From Cardiocondyla obscurior (taxonomy: Eukaryota > Arthropoda > Insecta > Hymenoptera > Formicidae), in assembly GCF_019399895.1 (NCBI RefSeq), contig NC_091879.1:620001-684000 (forward strand): a DNA stretch of 64,000 bases. Direction: 5' to 3'. A program made the translations under genes and the position numbers. Positions 36,601 to 46,786 of the stretch are shown here, in pieces. Every line of letters begins with the position of its first letter. Position 1 is the first letter of the stretch. The notes beneath the pieces were generated by a model. That model did not search any database. It had not been told where the DNA came from and saw nothing but the letters and a program-made list of their open reading frames with translations.

Positions 36601-39600
36601 CTCGCCGGCGAGCGCATTGGAAATCGCGTTCGTACTATTGAAAGATGCATGACTGACACTCGCCCGGAGCGACTGACGTGTCGAAACGAGAACTAGTTCT
36701 TCCAGATAGAAAAGGGTTCAACGGCACGTATCGCACCGCCGGCGATCCGGCTATTGAAAGCACGTGAGACAGCCCTTGATTCTATGAAGGATCGTAATTC
36801 GCGCATTTACATTGGAGAGAGAAAAAGGAAAAATTAACACCGGCAATTAAAGGCTCGTTTCGAGCCCCCGCGGCCGTCCCGCCGTTCGTGCCGCGTTCGC
36901 ATAAAAAGATTTCCGCAGCCGGCACGTAAGGCGTTGCACGTCACGAGCTGCGCGCGGATCCAACATTGTGGCGTCGTGAAAAACGACGGGGAGTTATTAC
37001 CGGCCGCGCGCAAAAGATAACTCTTGATCCCGCATTAGCCCAGCGGTGCCCGGAGAAAGAAAACGCAAAGACAAGTGACGAGGCGAATGGAAGGAGTGGA
37101 AGACCGCGGCCTTAATTACCAATCGAGCCGCGCGCGCCGTCCGCGGATTCCGCGGAATATGCCGCGGTCGACGGGACGCGGAATGATTAAAGGCGTGACA
37201 ATATTTCACGGCGGCGAAGGTGCACGCACGAGACGCGCGACGAATGAACGTCGGCACGGCAATCATATCCTCGCTCGCGTCGAGAACTCCTGCGTCTTTT
37301 CGGTAAATTACCACGACATCCGGATAAACCGCATTGTGTTAAGTACCCTCGGCCCGGTAAAAATTCTTTCTTTGGAACAACACGCAACGGAGATAACCAG
37401 ATACGTGTACGTATCATTAACAGCTCCAAGTTTCGCAGAAGTGTCACTTTCGTTTATTTCGCCTTTCCGGAGGCGGCTTAATTGCGGACGGTTACTTTCA
37501 GCGAAACAAGCTGGTGGGAGCGAGGAGAGCTTCGCTCGCGCTTTCTCCCGGTGCCGAAGAAGCACCAAGTTTGTTAGCATAATCGCCGCGACTGTTTCGC
37601 CCGATAAAAATTACAGTCTAAATTTCGAAGATTTCGCGCGGCAGTACTTAGGGATTAATAGCTCGCCCGATTTTTGACTTGGTCGCGCGCGTAGTGTAAT
37701 TATTTAAATTGCATCGCGAGAGAGAGAGAGAAAGAAAGAGTTTTGCCGTGGTGCAAATTCCTCTGAGAAGCACGTGAAGAAGACGTAGAAGAAGAAGTTC
37801 GGGCAAAAAGATGGAAAAGTGGCGGATGTTGCCGCGGGCGTCCGACGTAGAATAATGTAGGCAGCATGCGACGTAAACACTATGCACGGGTGGTACGAAA
37901 GCGAGACGGGATGATCGTGACGCGATTGGGTGTGGAATGCACAACGAAGGCAGGAGATGAAGATAAACAATGAAAAATGCCGGCTCGCAAAACACAGGTG
38001 GGACCGCGTGCCGCATTGTGAGCCCGGCCGCGCAAAACTCCGCGCGAATGCGAAAATAAGAAGCACGCGACGAAATTGCAGAAGCCCGAAGTGTTTCACG
38101 ACGCGTGAAAATAAACGGTGCAACGGCGATCTTGATTCCCGACCGCGATATAGAGGCAGACTCTTTGAGACACCGAAAGTGTCGGCGAATTACGCCGCGT
38201 CGAGAGATACGGCGGCTTTATTAATCGTTGACGCGAGTCAGCCCTCGTAATTAGCCGCCCTTTGAATTATTCGTTCGTTGCTGAGATTCTCTTTTAACCG
38301 CATGATCCCGGTATCGCTGTTATAATTTTACGCGCGGCGCGGGCGCGTAATCAACGGGATAATAAGACGTTTTAAAAGGACACTTTGCCGGACTTTTGCC
38401 CGAAGAGATGCGAGAGCGCGAAGCCGTGCGCGAGGACGCCTCCGTAATTGTAAGATTACGGATCTCGCCTTCGTTTTGCGTCCGCGCGGCGCAATTTCTG
38501 TGCGTGCGCGAGAGTCATAAAATCATTTTCTGAATATAATGAAATGCATAATTCGATATTTACGATCGGCCAGCGGAATACTGAGGAGGGACGTTATCGC
38601 GATCCACATTGCGATTTATTTTATTTAGCGATTTAAATCTGCGTACTCTCTAACTTTAATGCTCTTAAATATTCCGGCTTGACATTATTTAATACAGTAT
38701 GGAATTATTAAGGCAGGTCTCGTGTAGAAATACCGATGGAACGCGAAGGAAAAGAAAAGAAAAATACATTTTTTTTTGCACGAGAAATGCGACATACGGG
38801 CAAGAATGAACTATGTCGTTTTAATAAGAACGCATTCGGTATTTATATCGGCGCTGCTCTAATGGCGTTCTACAAATTTTATTAAGCACCGATAATGTAA
38901 TTCTCGAGGCGGCAGCTGACGTACAGAACGTATCATTAGCAGTTCTTTCGTTAAACATCTCAATTTGGGGAAACGCGCTTCAATTATATTTCCTGCTGGC
39001 GCAATCGGTCAAATTTATATTATTAATACATTATATCAACATTATAATTAGATGCTGCAATTTTTGAAAATTCCAAGCGAAAGGTTAATAGCGTATAGCG
39101 CGAGACAATAGCGGCGCGCGTTCTACGTGTATTCCTCGCGCAAAAACTAATAGGGAGATCTTCCGTCTTTGGATGTCCGGCCGCAATCGTTCAATCCCAT
39201 TATAAAAAGAGTATTACCGTGATACTGGTCTCACGACCTATTCCAAGGATACCGGCGTAATTCGCCACGAGAACGAGCTCGCGAAGAAGGAGAAGCGTGT
39301 GGTAGCCGCGAAGAAGGTAGGAAAGAGAAAAACGACGCGGAGGGCCGGCCTCAACAACGCCGTCGGCGTCGTAGGGTGCCTGCGAGATGCGGGCAACAAT
39401 GTGGCCCGTGCTGCGTACAATAGCCTTCGCATTATGTGCACAACGCGGCGATGGGGCAGCGCTAAGGTTATATTACCGGCTGGCTGCCTCCTCCTCCTCC
39501 TCCTCTCACAAAAGAGGGCCTGGCATCGCACAATAAGATCGGCGAGGAAGAGCGCACCCGTGCGTGTGTACGCGGCCCCGCACACGCACGCAATAAACAC

Positions 39601-42600
39601 GCACGTGTGACGGTCCAGCGATGGGGTGGAACTCCACCGGAGAACTTCGATAGGAATTGATATTAAAAATTAAACGTTTTAATAAAAAATTTATTCTGAT
39701 AGAGAAACATGACGCGGGAGTTTGAGCTAGTTAGAGATAGGAAATAAATTTTCTCGGGGAAATAAAGTTGACTTCTTTTTAATTTCTTTTTTTTTTTTTT
39801 ATTGAACAACTGCGAAACGATAATTTAAGAAACGGTGAATTGTTATAAAATTTTACAACGATCTTCGGAAGGTCTGTAAGGCAATGTTATATTCATCACG
39901 TTGTATTTATCGTTTCCATCGTGGATTCGAGAATTAATGAATATTTGAGGTTTAATGCGAACAATCCGCCTGCTTGATCGTTCGAGATAAAACTTACGCA
40001 AAAATTCCCGCTCGATCCCATCGCTACGCGCACCACACGCGGTCCGTTGCAACGCGTGTTTCCACCGCGTGGTGGGGTCGGTCGGCTTCCAGGCCTGAGA
40101 ACATTCCCACGTTCCGTAGCACGAGCCAAGAGTGTACAACCGGAAGAATTTCGGAGGCGAGGCTACTACTCATTGTGCATCGAGGGGGAAAGAGACAGGA
40201 CGGAACATTATTATATGGCACGAACGAGGGGATGGAAAGAAACGAGGGATGACTACGCGAAGGGAAAGGGCGGGGATAAAGGATATCTTAAAAAAAAAAA
40301 AAAAAAAAAAAAAAGAAGAAACGGAGAGAGAAGGCCGCCGTCTTTATGAGCGAAGAGCGAAGAAGGAGGCTTGTGCTCGTGAAAGTGTTTCGATGAATTA
40401 GAATCGACGATCTCGTACTTTTCTTCCTGGCAGACGGGGTTGAAGAGAAGTGTGTGGTGGCTCGGGCACGCCGAGGAGTGCAACGCGAGGAGGTCGAGGA
40501 GTACCGAGAAAATCTTCTTCAACGAGACACCGGACTCTGGTAAATATTGGCCGTTCCTCGGGAGTGATGGGATCGCGGATCGTTTTTTTAGCTCGGGGAA
40601 ATACATTGATCGCGTTTGTTTATGCGGTACGAGCAGGCGAGGGAGGAGTATACTCTTAGCTGTGATAATTCACGTTATGCTGTTGATACGGATTGATAAT
40701 AAATTATACGCCGCAGTGCCCATCGGCTCGATCATTTCCTGGAATATTGTTCCGCGCTTTTTTTTTCTTTTTTTCATCGCGAGACGAATCGTTGCTCTGC
40801 CTCGTGCATTTCTTGCACGCCAGTTTCTCGCATATTTGACCAAAGAATCGTCGTTTCTTCTTGTAAAAAAAAAAGAAAAAATTAAAAAATAGTTGCTACT
40901 ATTAACGCTTAAAAACGATAGTGAATTTTACTGCCGGGAATCACGTAAAGACTTGTTCCCGTCGCGGGAATATTAACGCTCGTTTCATTCGTCACCAACG
41001 AGTTGTTAACGTGGGACAATAATACGTACCCGGTGTCCCGTATCCCGTGGTAGCGCCGCGGATAACGCTCGTTTCGTCGGGGCTTTAACTGGCGTACGCG
41101 CGTACCGCCGCATCCGGCTTGTATGACCAATCAATGCAATTATCCTACCGGTCTTCTACCGGCGCGCGGTCGCTCCTGCTTTATTTTCGCCCGTTCGGTG
41201 CACATCGTGAGTACATCAACCGCGTAGAAACTGCAATTCGAGTTCGAGGGGAGAATTAATAATAATAAATATGATGTAGCAGCGACTGAACAAGAAAGAG
41301 AGAGAGAGAAAGAGAAAGGAGGCTTTATTGTCACGATAAGCTATTAAAAAAAATTTTTTAGTTTTCTTCTTTGCGAAAAGTTCGTTATATGAATGGCGTA
41401 AATTTTTTTTTTTTTTAATCAAGAACAGATTAATTTCCCGCCCGAGATTTTTTTACAAAGATATTATGGCAAACTTCTTCCGAAGGAGGGTTTCTCCTCA
41501 AGTGCTCTTCCAGAAATTCCTGCCCGTCGAAATTCCTTCGGTATCAATTTCCGCCGCAATCTCAGATCGGTAATTAAGCGGCGACCGCATACCTGAAGAA
41601 GCGAAATTTTCTTCTCTTCTCTTTTTCCCCGACAGAGGCGACACATCGTAGTAATATCCGGATCGCCTCCGAAGCAACTAGCTGCTTTTACGTTTAGGCC
41701 CAAAGGCTCGTAAATACTCGGCCGGCCCACTCAGCGGGGCCTTGTTTGGGATATCGGCTTCCAAAAGGGCTAAACACCTCGTTAAGTCCCGCAAGCGAAG
41801 CCCGCTCGAGTCCGAGAATGGGCGGATCATTAAGAACGTACGTTTATAATTCAAAATATCGGCTCCCGGGACCCGCTCCGATTGCACCGGAACCGGTTGT
41901 CAGGAACCCTTGAGAGATATCCCCCCAATCCCGGACTGATCTCAAACGGAATATGCAAAATTCTCTCGAGTTACACGAATCTTCTCAGAGCAGGAAGAGA
42001 TCATAGGTTAATTATAGCCGAATATTCAGAGAGCTCGGATACGTTCGCGTATTTCGTAGAATAGAAAGCCGGCCTGAAATTATGTGAATACGCACAGGTA
42101 GAGATATTTTTTTCCCACGTAGAAGACAATTTACGACCAAAATCCATTCAGCCACAATCCGTTATCTCTTTAGGTAGCTTCCATATCGTTAAACCATGTT
42201 TGTTAAATTTGTATTTTATTAAAAACTATTTTTACTTTACTTTTTTTTCTTTTTCTTCTGTATTTCTTTTGTTTTTAATTTTTTTTTTAATTAAATGTTT
42301 GCGTTTCGTGTGATGACGCAACGCAACGAGAGCAAGCGGACGATCTCATGTAATTGTGATCTTAATTTAACCAAGTTTATGTAGTAAAAGGTACGGCCGA
42401 TTTAATTAGACACGCGAGAAATTTTTATAGATGAAATATGTGCGCGATACAATAGATTATGCCTACCGAAAATCAATATTTTATGTGCACCCACTCGAAA
42501 GTTATTATTAAAAATTGTTAATTAATAAAGAAAAACGAGACTCACCGATAGATGCACAGAGGCGAAGATTCTGCTGCTAAATCTGCAACATAAAGAGAGA

Positions 42601-42900
42601 AAATTAAATGTAGGAGCGTTTTTAATATTTATTGTTACAAAAAAAAACTTAACGCGTCCTATCGTATGTATTTTAATTGTTCTATGCCGAGAGGCGCGCA
42701 AAGTGGTCCAGCTCGCGATACGGTATTATCCTCGTCAAGACGTAATTCACTCCGAGACACGTGCGTACACGTGCCCCACATCGGTGGTAATCCGGGAAAT
42801 CAACAAGTGTCGTACGCCTCGAGCGTGAATCGAGAAGCGAGGTTTAGATTCTTATAAAAGTGTCAATCGCAAGCGTTATTATATCGCGCTGAAAAACAAT
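33600..42900. other. Long intergenic stretch left of E(spl), no gene seen
   Basis: No convincing exon in over 9 kb. Holds an isolated GTCGCGAC (35712), single Su(H)-like octamers at 35683 (TTCCCACA) and 40104 (TTCCCACG), and an A25 run at 40290-40314. It may contain enhancers of the E(spl) gene, but nothing here proves it. Confidence 0.4.
40290..40314. repeat. A25 homopolymer
   Basis: Uninterrupted run of 25 A on the + strand. Confidence 0.95.
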
Positions 42901-42959
42901 CGAGCGAGGCATTCGGATTGTTCTCTAAATTTTCACGCTTTAATTGCGCGAGAGGTAAA

Positions 42960-43364
42960 ACGATATTCGCCCCCCAGATGGATCGCGAGGGAATTTGTCG
43001 CCTCCCGTTACGTTACGATCTAGCCCGTGCCGCGGACTCGCCAAGTGCCATCCTCCATAGATTCGATCGCGATAATCTTTCCCGCCGGCGCGAGGATCGA
43101 GAGGCTCGCGCCGCTCTACCGCGCGACGGATCGCGCGAGTCGTCCTCGTGCTGGTCGCGCGTCGTGGCGTGTGCTCTCCTCTTCTCGCCTCTCGCCCGTG
43201 TTTTCTCGGCGCGAGTTCGGCGCGTCGCGCCGTGCCAGGGCACCGCGTGCAGGTGTGCTCTCGGTGAGTGAGGTGTCCCCTCCCGCGCGCACGTACGCTC
43301 GCAAGGAGGGCCCCCTTCCTCGGCAGGCGTCAAGCGGCACAGAACCTGTGGAGGCCCCCCGATC
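42960..43364. promoter_or_regulatory. GC- and CpG-rich upstream region of the E(spl) gene
   Basis: Abrupt rise in GC and CpG that continues into the SPS and core promoter. Open frames on both strands here are compositional shadows. Contains the GCAGGTG proneural site. Likely proximal enhancer, inferred from position and motifs. Confidence 0.45.
43249..43255 (+). promoter_or_regulatory. Proneural bHLH A-type E-box (GCAGGTG)
   Basis: GCAGGTG matches the RCAGSTG consensus bound by Achaete/Scute-Daughterless dimers. It lies about 110 bases upstream of the paired Su(H) sites, giving the SPS-plus-A combination known from fly E(spl) genes. A seven-base motif alone is weak evidence; its placement raises confidence. 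Confidence 0.5.
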
Positions 43365-43397
43365 TGTGGGAACGCTCCGGCCCGCGAGCTTCCCACG
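43365..43397. promoter_or_regulatory. Paired inverted Su(H)/CSL binding sites (SPS-like)
   Basis: TGTGGGAA at 43365-43372 on the + strand faces TTCCCACG at 43390-43397 (CGTGGGAA on the - strand), with 17 bases between them. Both octamers fit the high-affinity Su(H) consensus YGTGRGAA. Head-to-head pairs with about 15-17 bases of spacing are the known dimeric Notch-response element of E(spl)/HES promoters. The pair lies about 170 bases upstream of the predicted transcription start of the bHLH gene. Single copies of TTCCCACG are common in this window; the pairing, orientation and position are what carry weight. Confidence 0.8.
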
Positions 43398-43479
43398 ATA
43401 CGCCACGGCTGCTGCTGGCTGGCCGTGCACGCGGGCTGCAGGGTTCGGCACCCCGTGCCCCTCGGTACCCTCCGTCGCC

Positions 43480-43486
43480 CAGCTGC
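43480..43486 (-). promoter_or_regulatory. Second proneural A-type E-box (GCAGCTG on the minus strand)
   Basis: The + strand reads CAGCTGC, so the minus strand gives GCAGCTG, a perfect RCAGSTG site. It lies between the Su(H) pair and the TATA box. A CACAAG N-box-like hexamer, a possible HES self-repression site, follows at 43491-43496. Confidence 0.45.
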
Positions 43487-43530
43487 GGGGCACAAGACGA
43501 AGGTGCCACGGGTGGGGCATCGCGCGGGCA

Positions 43531-43595
43531 TATAAATAACGGGTTGTACCCCACCAACGCTTCAGAACCGTCACGAATACGTACGGACTCAGACG
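43531..43595 (+). promoter_or_regulatory. Core promoter of the E(spl) gene: TATA box, initiator and DPE
   Basis: TATAAATA at 43531-43538 is followed by an initiator-like TCAGA at 43562-43566, which places +1 at A43564, with the TATA box starting at -33. AGACG then sits at 43591-43595, exactly +28 to +32, matching the downstream promoter element RGWYV. The three elements agree on the same start site. The 266-base leader that results contains no ATG before the chosen start codon. Confidence 0.75.
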
Positions 43596-43829
43596 CACTC
43601 TTGGCACTCCGAGAACAGCGAGGCAGAAAATAATACAGACGTCAAACGTGTATTCGATCGCGCGTCTATTCAACTCAATCAATCGACGCACCCGGATCAT
43701 CGTTTTACCGACAACTTCGCCGGATCGGTGACTTCCGGTCTAAGATCAACGTCCACGGAGGATCTACTTCTCCCAGGAGCCGATTAGTCTCTGTTTTGTG
43801 ACCAGTGACAGTAATAAAGTGTGATCGCC
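43564..43829 (+). other. Predicted 5' UTR of the E(spl) gene
   Basis: The leader runs from the predicted initiator A to the base before ATG. It contains no upstream ATG over 266 bases, which fits efficient first-ATG translation. Its start is inferred from core promoter motifs, not from transcript data. Confidence 0.6.
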
Positions 43830-44444
43830 ATGTCGCCGCATACGAGCTACACGCCGGTCGGCAGCATGGAGTACGAGGAGCCGGTGTCGCGCACTTATCA
43901 GTACCGCAAGGTGATGAAGCCGATGCTGGAGCGCAAGCGACGCGCCCGAATCAACCGTTGTTTGGACGAGCTCAAGGATCTGATGGTGACCGCGCTGCAG
44001 GCCGAGGGCGAGAATGTGGCGAAGCTGGAGAAGGCGGACATCCTCGAGTTGACGGTACGTCACCTTCACACCCTGCGCGCCGCGAGGAGGCTTACGCTCA
44101 CGCCGGAGAACAGCTACGCCGATCGATTTCGCGACGGCTTCACGCAGTGCGCCCAGGAGGTGTCGACCTTCCTGTCAACGCCGGTTGCAGCGGCGGTGCA
44201 TCCCGCCGCGGGTGCTCAGCTCATGCGACACCTCGGCGGCTGCCTTCGACGACTCGAGAGCCCAGCTGGAGCCAAGCACGCGCCGCCGACGGCAACCGCA
44301 GCTGCGACGAAGACGACTCAAGCGCCGGCGAGCCAGACTAGTGTGCCGCAGAACGTGTACACGCCACCACAGAGCCCCGTCAGTGTCGCGAGCTCCTCCG
44401 GGGAATCCTCGGAGTCCTCCAACGCGGTCTGGAGACCCTGGTGA
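43830..44444 (+). CDS. E(spl): Enhancer of split / HES-family bHLH-Orange transcriptional repressor with C-terminal WRPW
   Basis: Single-exon gene of 204 residues. Seen: a basic region at about residues 26-42 with the HES-type proline (KVMKPMLERKRRARIN), helix-loop-helix to about residue 88 (LDELKDLM, LEKADILELTV), an Orange domain at about 97-135 (YADRFRDGFTQCAQEV), a Ser/Pro-rich linker (TPPQSPVS, then a Ser/Glu stretch), and the terminal Groucho-binding WRPW at 201-204 directly before TGA. Known of the family: nuclear repressors that bind N/E-box DNA, recruit Groucho and carry out Notch signalling, for example in lateral inhibition of neural precursors. The ATG at 43830 is chosen because it is the first ATG after the predicted transcription start and has G at -3; a GTG nine bases upstream is in frame but not a credible start. 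The protein resembles the insect mbeta/mgamma group, but the exact paralogue cannot be fixed without a tree. The WRPW, the domain order and the intact frame make the family assignment very secure. Confidence 0.97.
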   Translation: MSPHTSYTPVGSMEYEEPVSRTYQYRKVMKPMLERKRRARINRCLDELKDLMVTALQAEGENVAKLEKADILELTVRHLHTLRAARRLTLTPENSYADRFRDGFTQCAQEVSTFLSTPVAAAVHPAAGAQLMRHLGGCLRRLESPAGAKHAPPTATAAATKTTQAPASQTSVPQNVYTPPQSPVSVASSSGESSESSNAVWRPW

Positions 44445-44535
44445 TGATGAAACCGTCGGCGAGCCACGATACCTATCCTGAGATCTCCGGGACGGACCTT
44501 TGAGGCAATCGAAGACGATAATCCAAGAACGAAAA

Positions 44536-44542
44536 GTCTTCC
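44536..44542 (+). promoter_or_regulatory. GY box (GTCTTCC), miR-7-type seed site
   Basis: Exact GTCTTCC in the 3' UTR. In flies GY boxes in Notch-target 3' UTRs pair with the miR-7 seed and lower expression. Confidence 0.6.
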
Positions 44543-44582
44543 CGCTTCAACGACTCTGCGAGGAGGAAAACGACGAATCGCT

Positions 44583-44589
44583 GTCTTCC
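44583..44589 (+). promoter_or_regulatory. Second GY box (GTCTTCC, followed by A)
   Basis: Exact GTCTTCC with A directly after it, the form expected of an eight-base miR-7 seed match. It lies about 40 bases downstream of the first GY box; two close sites are known to act together. Confidence 0.65.
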
Positions 44590-44698
44590 AGATAAAACTT
44601 TTGCAAAGCCTCGCTTGAGGATTCTTTGAGAACTTTAATTATTTTCTTTTTTTTTTTTTTACGCGGTTTACTCGTTCGCACTGTACATAGGTAATTAA

Positions 44699-44705
44699 AG
44701 CTTTA
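44699..44705 (+). promoter_or_regulatory. Brd box (AGCTTTA)
   Basis: Exact AGCTTTA. In flies this box gives negative post-transcriptional control of Bearded and E(spl) genes through the miR-4/miR-79 (miR-9-related) seed family. Confidence 0.65.
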
Positions 44706-44713
44706 AGTGACGT

Positions 44714-44721
44714 CTGTGATA
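44714..44721 (+). promoter_or_regulatory. K box (CTGTGATA)
   Basis: Full extended K-box consensus cTGTGATa, only nine bases after the Brd box. K boxes pair with the miR-2/miR-13/miR-11 seed family. Confidence 0.7.
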
Positions 44722-44825
44722 GGGTTCCATTTTGTACCTGAGATGACTATTTTCTCGTAAAAGCATAGCGACTATTATATAGATGTTAACTTGTTATGTT
44801 TAAGAATCTTTTTCGACGTAATGCC

Positions 44826-44855
44826 GTCCGGCGTCTCTGTGCTGAGACCGTCGGA
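44826..44855 (+). other. Stem-loop just before the E(spl) poly(A) signal
   Basis: GTCCG..GTCTC pairs with GAGAC..CGGAC around a TGTGCT loop: two five-base-pair stems separated by a small asymmetric internal loop. It lies 14 bases before AATAAA. No function is known; it may affect 3' end processing or stability. Confidence 0.4.
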
Positions 44856-44868
44856 CATCATCATCATC

Positions 44869-44874
44869 AATAAA
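44869..44874 (+). terminator. Poly(A) signal of the E(spl) gene
   Basis: Canonical AATAAA about 425 bases after the stop codon, followed by a GT/T-rich stretch (CGTCTTGTTTC) that fits a downstream element. Confidence 0.75.
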
Positions 44875-45100
44875 CGTCTTGTTTCAATGATAAACGATAT
44901 CGAATCGCCACCCACAATATATTCCACATCCTCTTCCCTTCTTTATTAATATTACGACGACGGAATTTTATTTGACGCATCAAAACGCTATTTTATTTCT
45001 AAAGTATACTATTATATTAAAATTTATAAATGACAAAAATTAATGAAAGTTAGTTACAAATATTATAATTTTATCGTATCAAAAATCAATATATTCATTA

Positions 45101-45139
45101 AAATTTAATAAATAAATTTAATAAATAAATTTAATAAAT
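45101..45139. repeat. 13-base tandem repeat, three exact copies
   Basis: AAATTTAATAAAT repeated three times without change, about 210 bases after the E(spl) poly(A) site. Confidence 0.95.
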
Positions 45140-45195
45140 AAATGAAAGAACTGAAAATTACCAAAAAGAAAAAAAAATAATTTGATATCTATTTT

Positions 45196-45219
45196 ATAAG
45201 TATATACATAAGTATATAC
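45196..45219. repeat. 12-base tandem repeat, two copies
   Basis: ATAAGTATATAC twice in a row, in the same AT-rich spacer. Confidence 0.85.
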
Positions 45220-46725
45220 AATAGAATTAAAAAAAATCATTAAAAAAAAAAGAGGCGGGAGCTTGCTCTCCTCGCGGTTATGTTTTCGTTTCGCACACGT
45301 GTGCGTGCAGCTCCAATTATAAAGATACGGTCTTCGCCACTCGCGTCGCCAAAAAATCACGGAAGTCAGCACGATGCAATGAGATTAAATCGCGCCGCTA
45401 AATTGCACAGTGCTCCGGGAGCGCTGCGGCAAGTCACTTTCGGCGCATGCAAAAGGCCGCGGCGGTTCGGCTGGCGGGTTTAATCGCGCCGTGGGACATT
45501 GCAAGAAATCGAAAAACCGCCCGTCACCTGCCGACGCTGCGTACCGTACCCGGAGGTGGCGAAACTGACACATGAATATTAATGCGGCTTACGCGACTTA
45601 ATACGCGCGCGGTACTTTCTTGTGTCCCAGCCTTAAAACACAATTTAATCAATTTCCCTCATTCTCCACGGGCGTCAGGAATACAATGTCTGTTTCGCGC
45701 GCACGTTCGATGGGAAGATGTAATCTCGCTCTCGCGCTTTTTCTTTGTCAATCTAGCCAGAAAGCCGCGCAAACTAAAAGAAAAAAAATTTTTTTTACAT
45801 TATTTTCGCTACCGATCAGCGCGCTGCAATCCAGAAATGTTCTTCCGTAGATCACATAAATTGCAATTAATAAAAGAGTGAAGGGATTCGCGACAGGCGG
45901 AAGTCAATCGATCAATTGCGCCGATCGATGGGCGCGACACTTTCACACTTTTTCGAGCCTTCCGTTCTGGTTGTGTTTTTGAAGCGTCGCGTTAATTTGA
46001 TTTTACGTAAGTGGGACACGAAAGAAAATTAACTCTTTCTTCTCCGCGAGTCCCCTGTCTTACTTTCCGATTAATGCACTACCGTGCGCCCGGCTGCGGC
46101 GTGATCAATAACGAGTATTTAATTGCCACGTGGTGGCATATTTACTTAACATGCGTTTCGAGGCGGCGAATTAATCGACAGCTCTCGCTTTTTGTACACA
46201 AGGCAATATACTCGCACATCTGCATCGTCGTATCAATCATCGGGTTTATCCATTTTACGGTTTCTACGCATATTTTCTTCTCAATACGTTTTCGCGACTT
46301 GCAGCTAAAAGAGGTAGCTGATAATTTAATTAATAATATACGATTAAATATTCTTAAAATCTTTTACATAAATAAAATTAAATATATTAACGCCAATGCA
46401 AATGTTTTGTTAATTATCAGTTACCCACGATGGTTTATCGAAACATAAATTATCGTTATAGCGTAAATGCTCGTGCCACATTTTTCGCGCTGCTTAGTCT
46501 CGCGGTTTCGCAATTACGCGCCGGCAGACTGTACTTTTTAAGATTGAGCGTTATTGCCTTCGTGTTCTTGCACGCGTTTCTTCGAAATATTTTCCCGGCA
46601 AATTCCTGCGCTGCAGGGAAACGTTAATTATCGTTACCAAATAGAGTACGAATGATAGCCTAATAATTCACCGTTACGATCTTTCGACAATTACAATAAT
46701 TCGCGAATCAATTGTTATGTTTCAG

Positions 46726-46786
46726 GTGGTTTGTGGCCGTGTCGTCATAATGCTGATAGTTACCGGCATTTGAACAGTACAGATTG
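46726..46786 (+). other. Candidate 5' UTR exon of TTLL4
   Basis: A 61-base segment bounded by an acceptor-like TTATGTTTCAG and a strong donor TTG|GTAAGC. The next good acceptor, CGCATGTTGCAG at 47736-47747, lies ten bases before the TTLL4 ATG. Joining the two would give a leader with one short upstream ORF (ATG at 46750) and an in-frame stop at the junction, so it would be non-coding. Based on splice signals only; RNA evidence is needed. Confidence 0.35.

Larger units (their letters stand above)
44445..44890 (+). other. Predicted 3' UTR of the E(spl) gene
   Basis: Runs from the stop codon to shortly after the AATAAA at 44869. It holds two GY boxes, a Brd box and a K box (listed separately), a T-run near 44647-44660, and a hairpin just before the poly(A) signal. 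The exact cleavage site is not visible. Confidence 0.7.
44895..46700. other. AT-rich spacer between E(spl) and TTLL4
   Basis: Very AT-rich to about 45240, with two short tandem repeats, then mixed DNA. No coding exon recognised. The TTLL4 transcription start presumably lies in or near its right part, but no clear core promoter was found. Confidence 0.45.

Noticed and set aside
36442..36696. 84-codon open frame with a hydrophobic middle (VVVLLALAGERIG).
   Set aside because: No family motif, no clear initiation or splice context, and GTT-repeat-driven composition.
40104..40111. Single Su(H)-type octamer TTCCCACG, also seen near 8610, 10572, 31841, 49942, 53584, 55560, 56112, 56384 and 60820.
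   Set aside because: The octamer is frequent in this CpG-rich DNA and these copies are unpaired, so single copies are not called as Notch sites.
43013..43700. Long open frames on both strands across the E(spl) promoter (up to 194 codons).
   Set aside because: They overlap each other, end in the core promoter or leader, and have Arg/Pro/Ala-rich composition without domains, as expected of CpG-rich DNA.
43805..44341. 178-codon open frame overlapping the E(spl) gene in another frame.
   Set aside because: It is a shadow of the bHLH coding sequence; the bHLH and WRPW motifs lie in the other frame.
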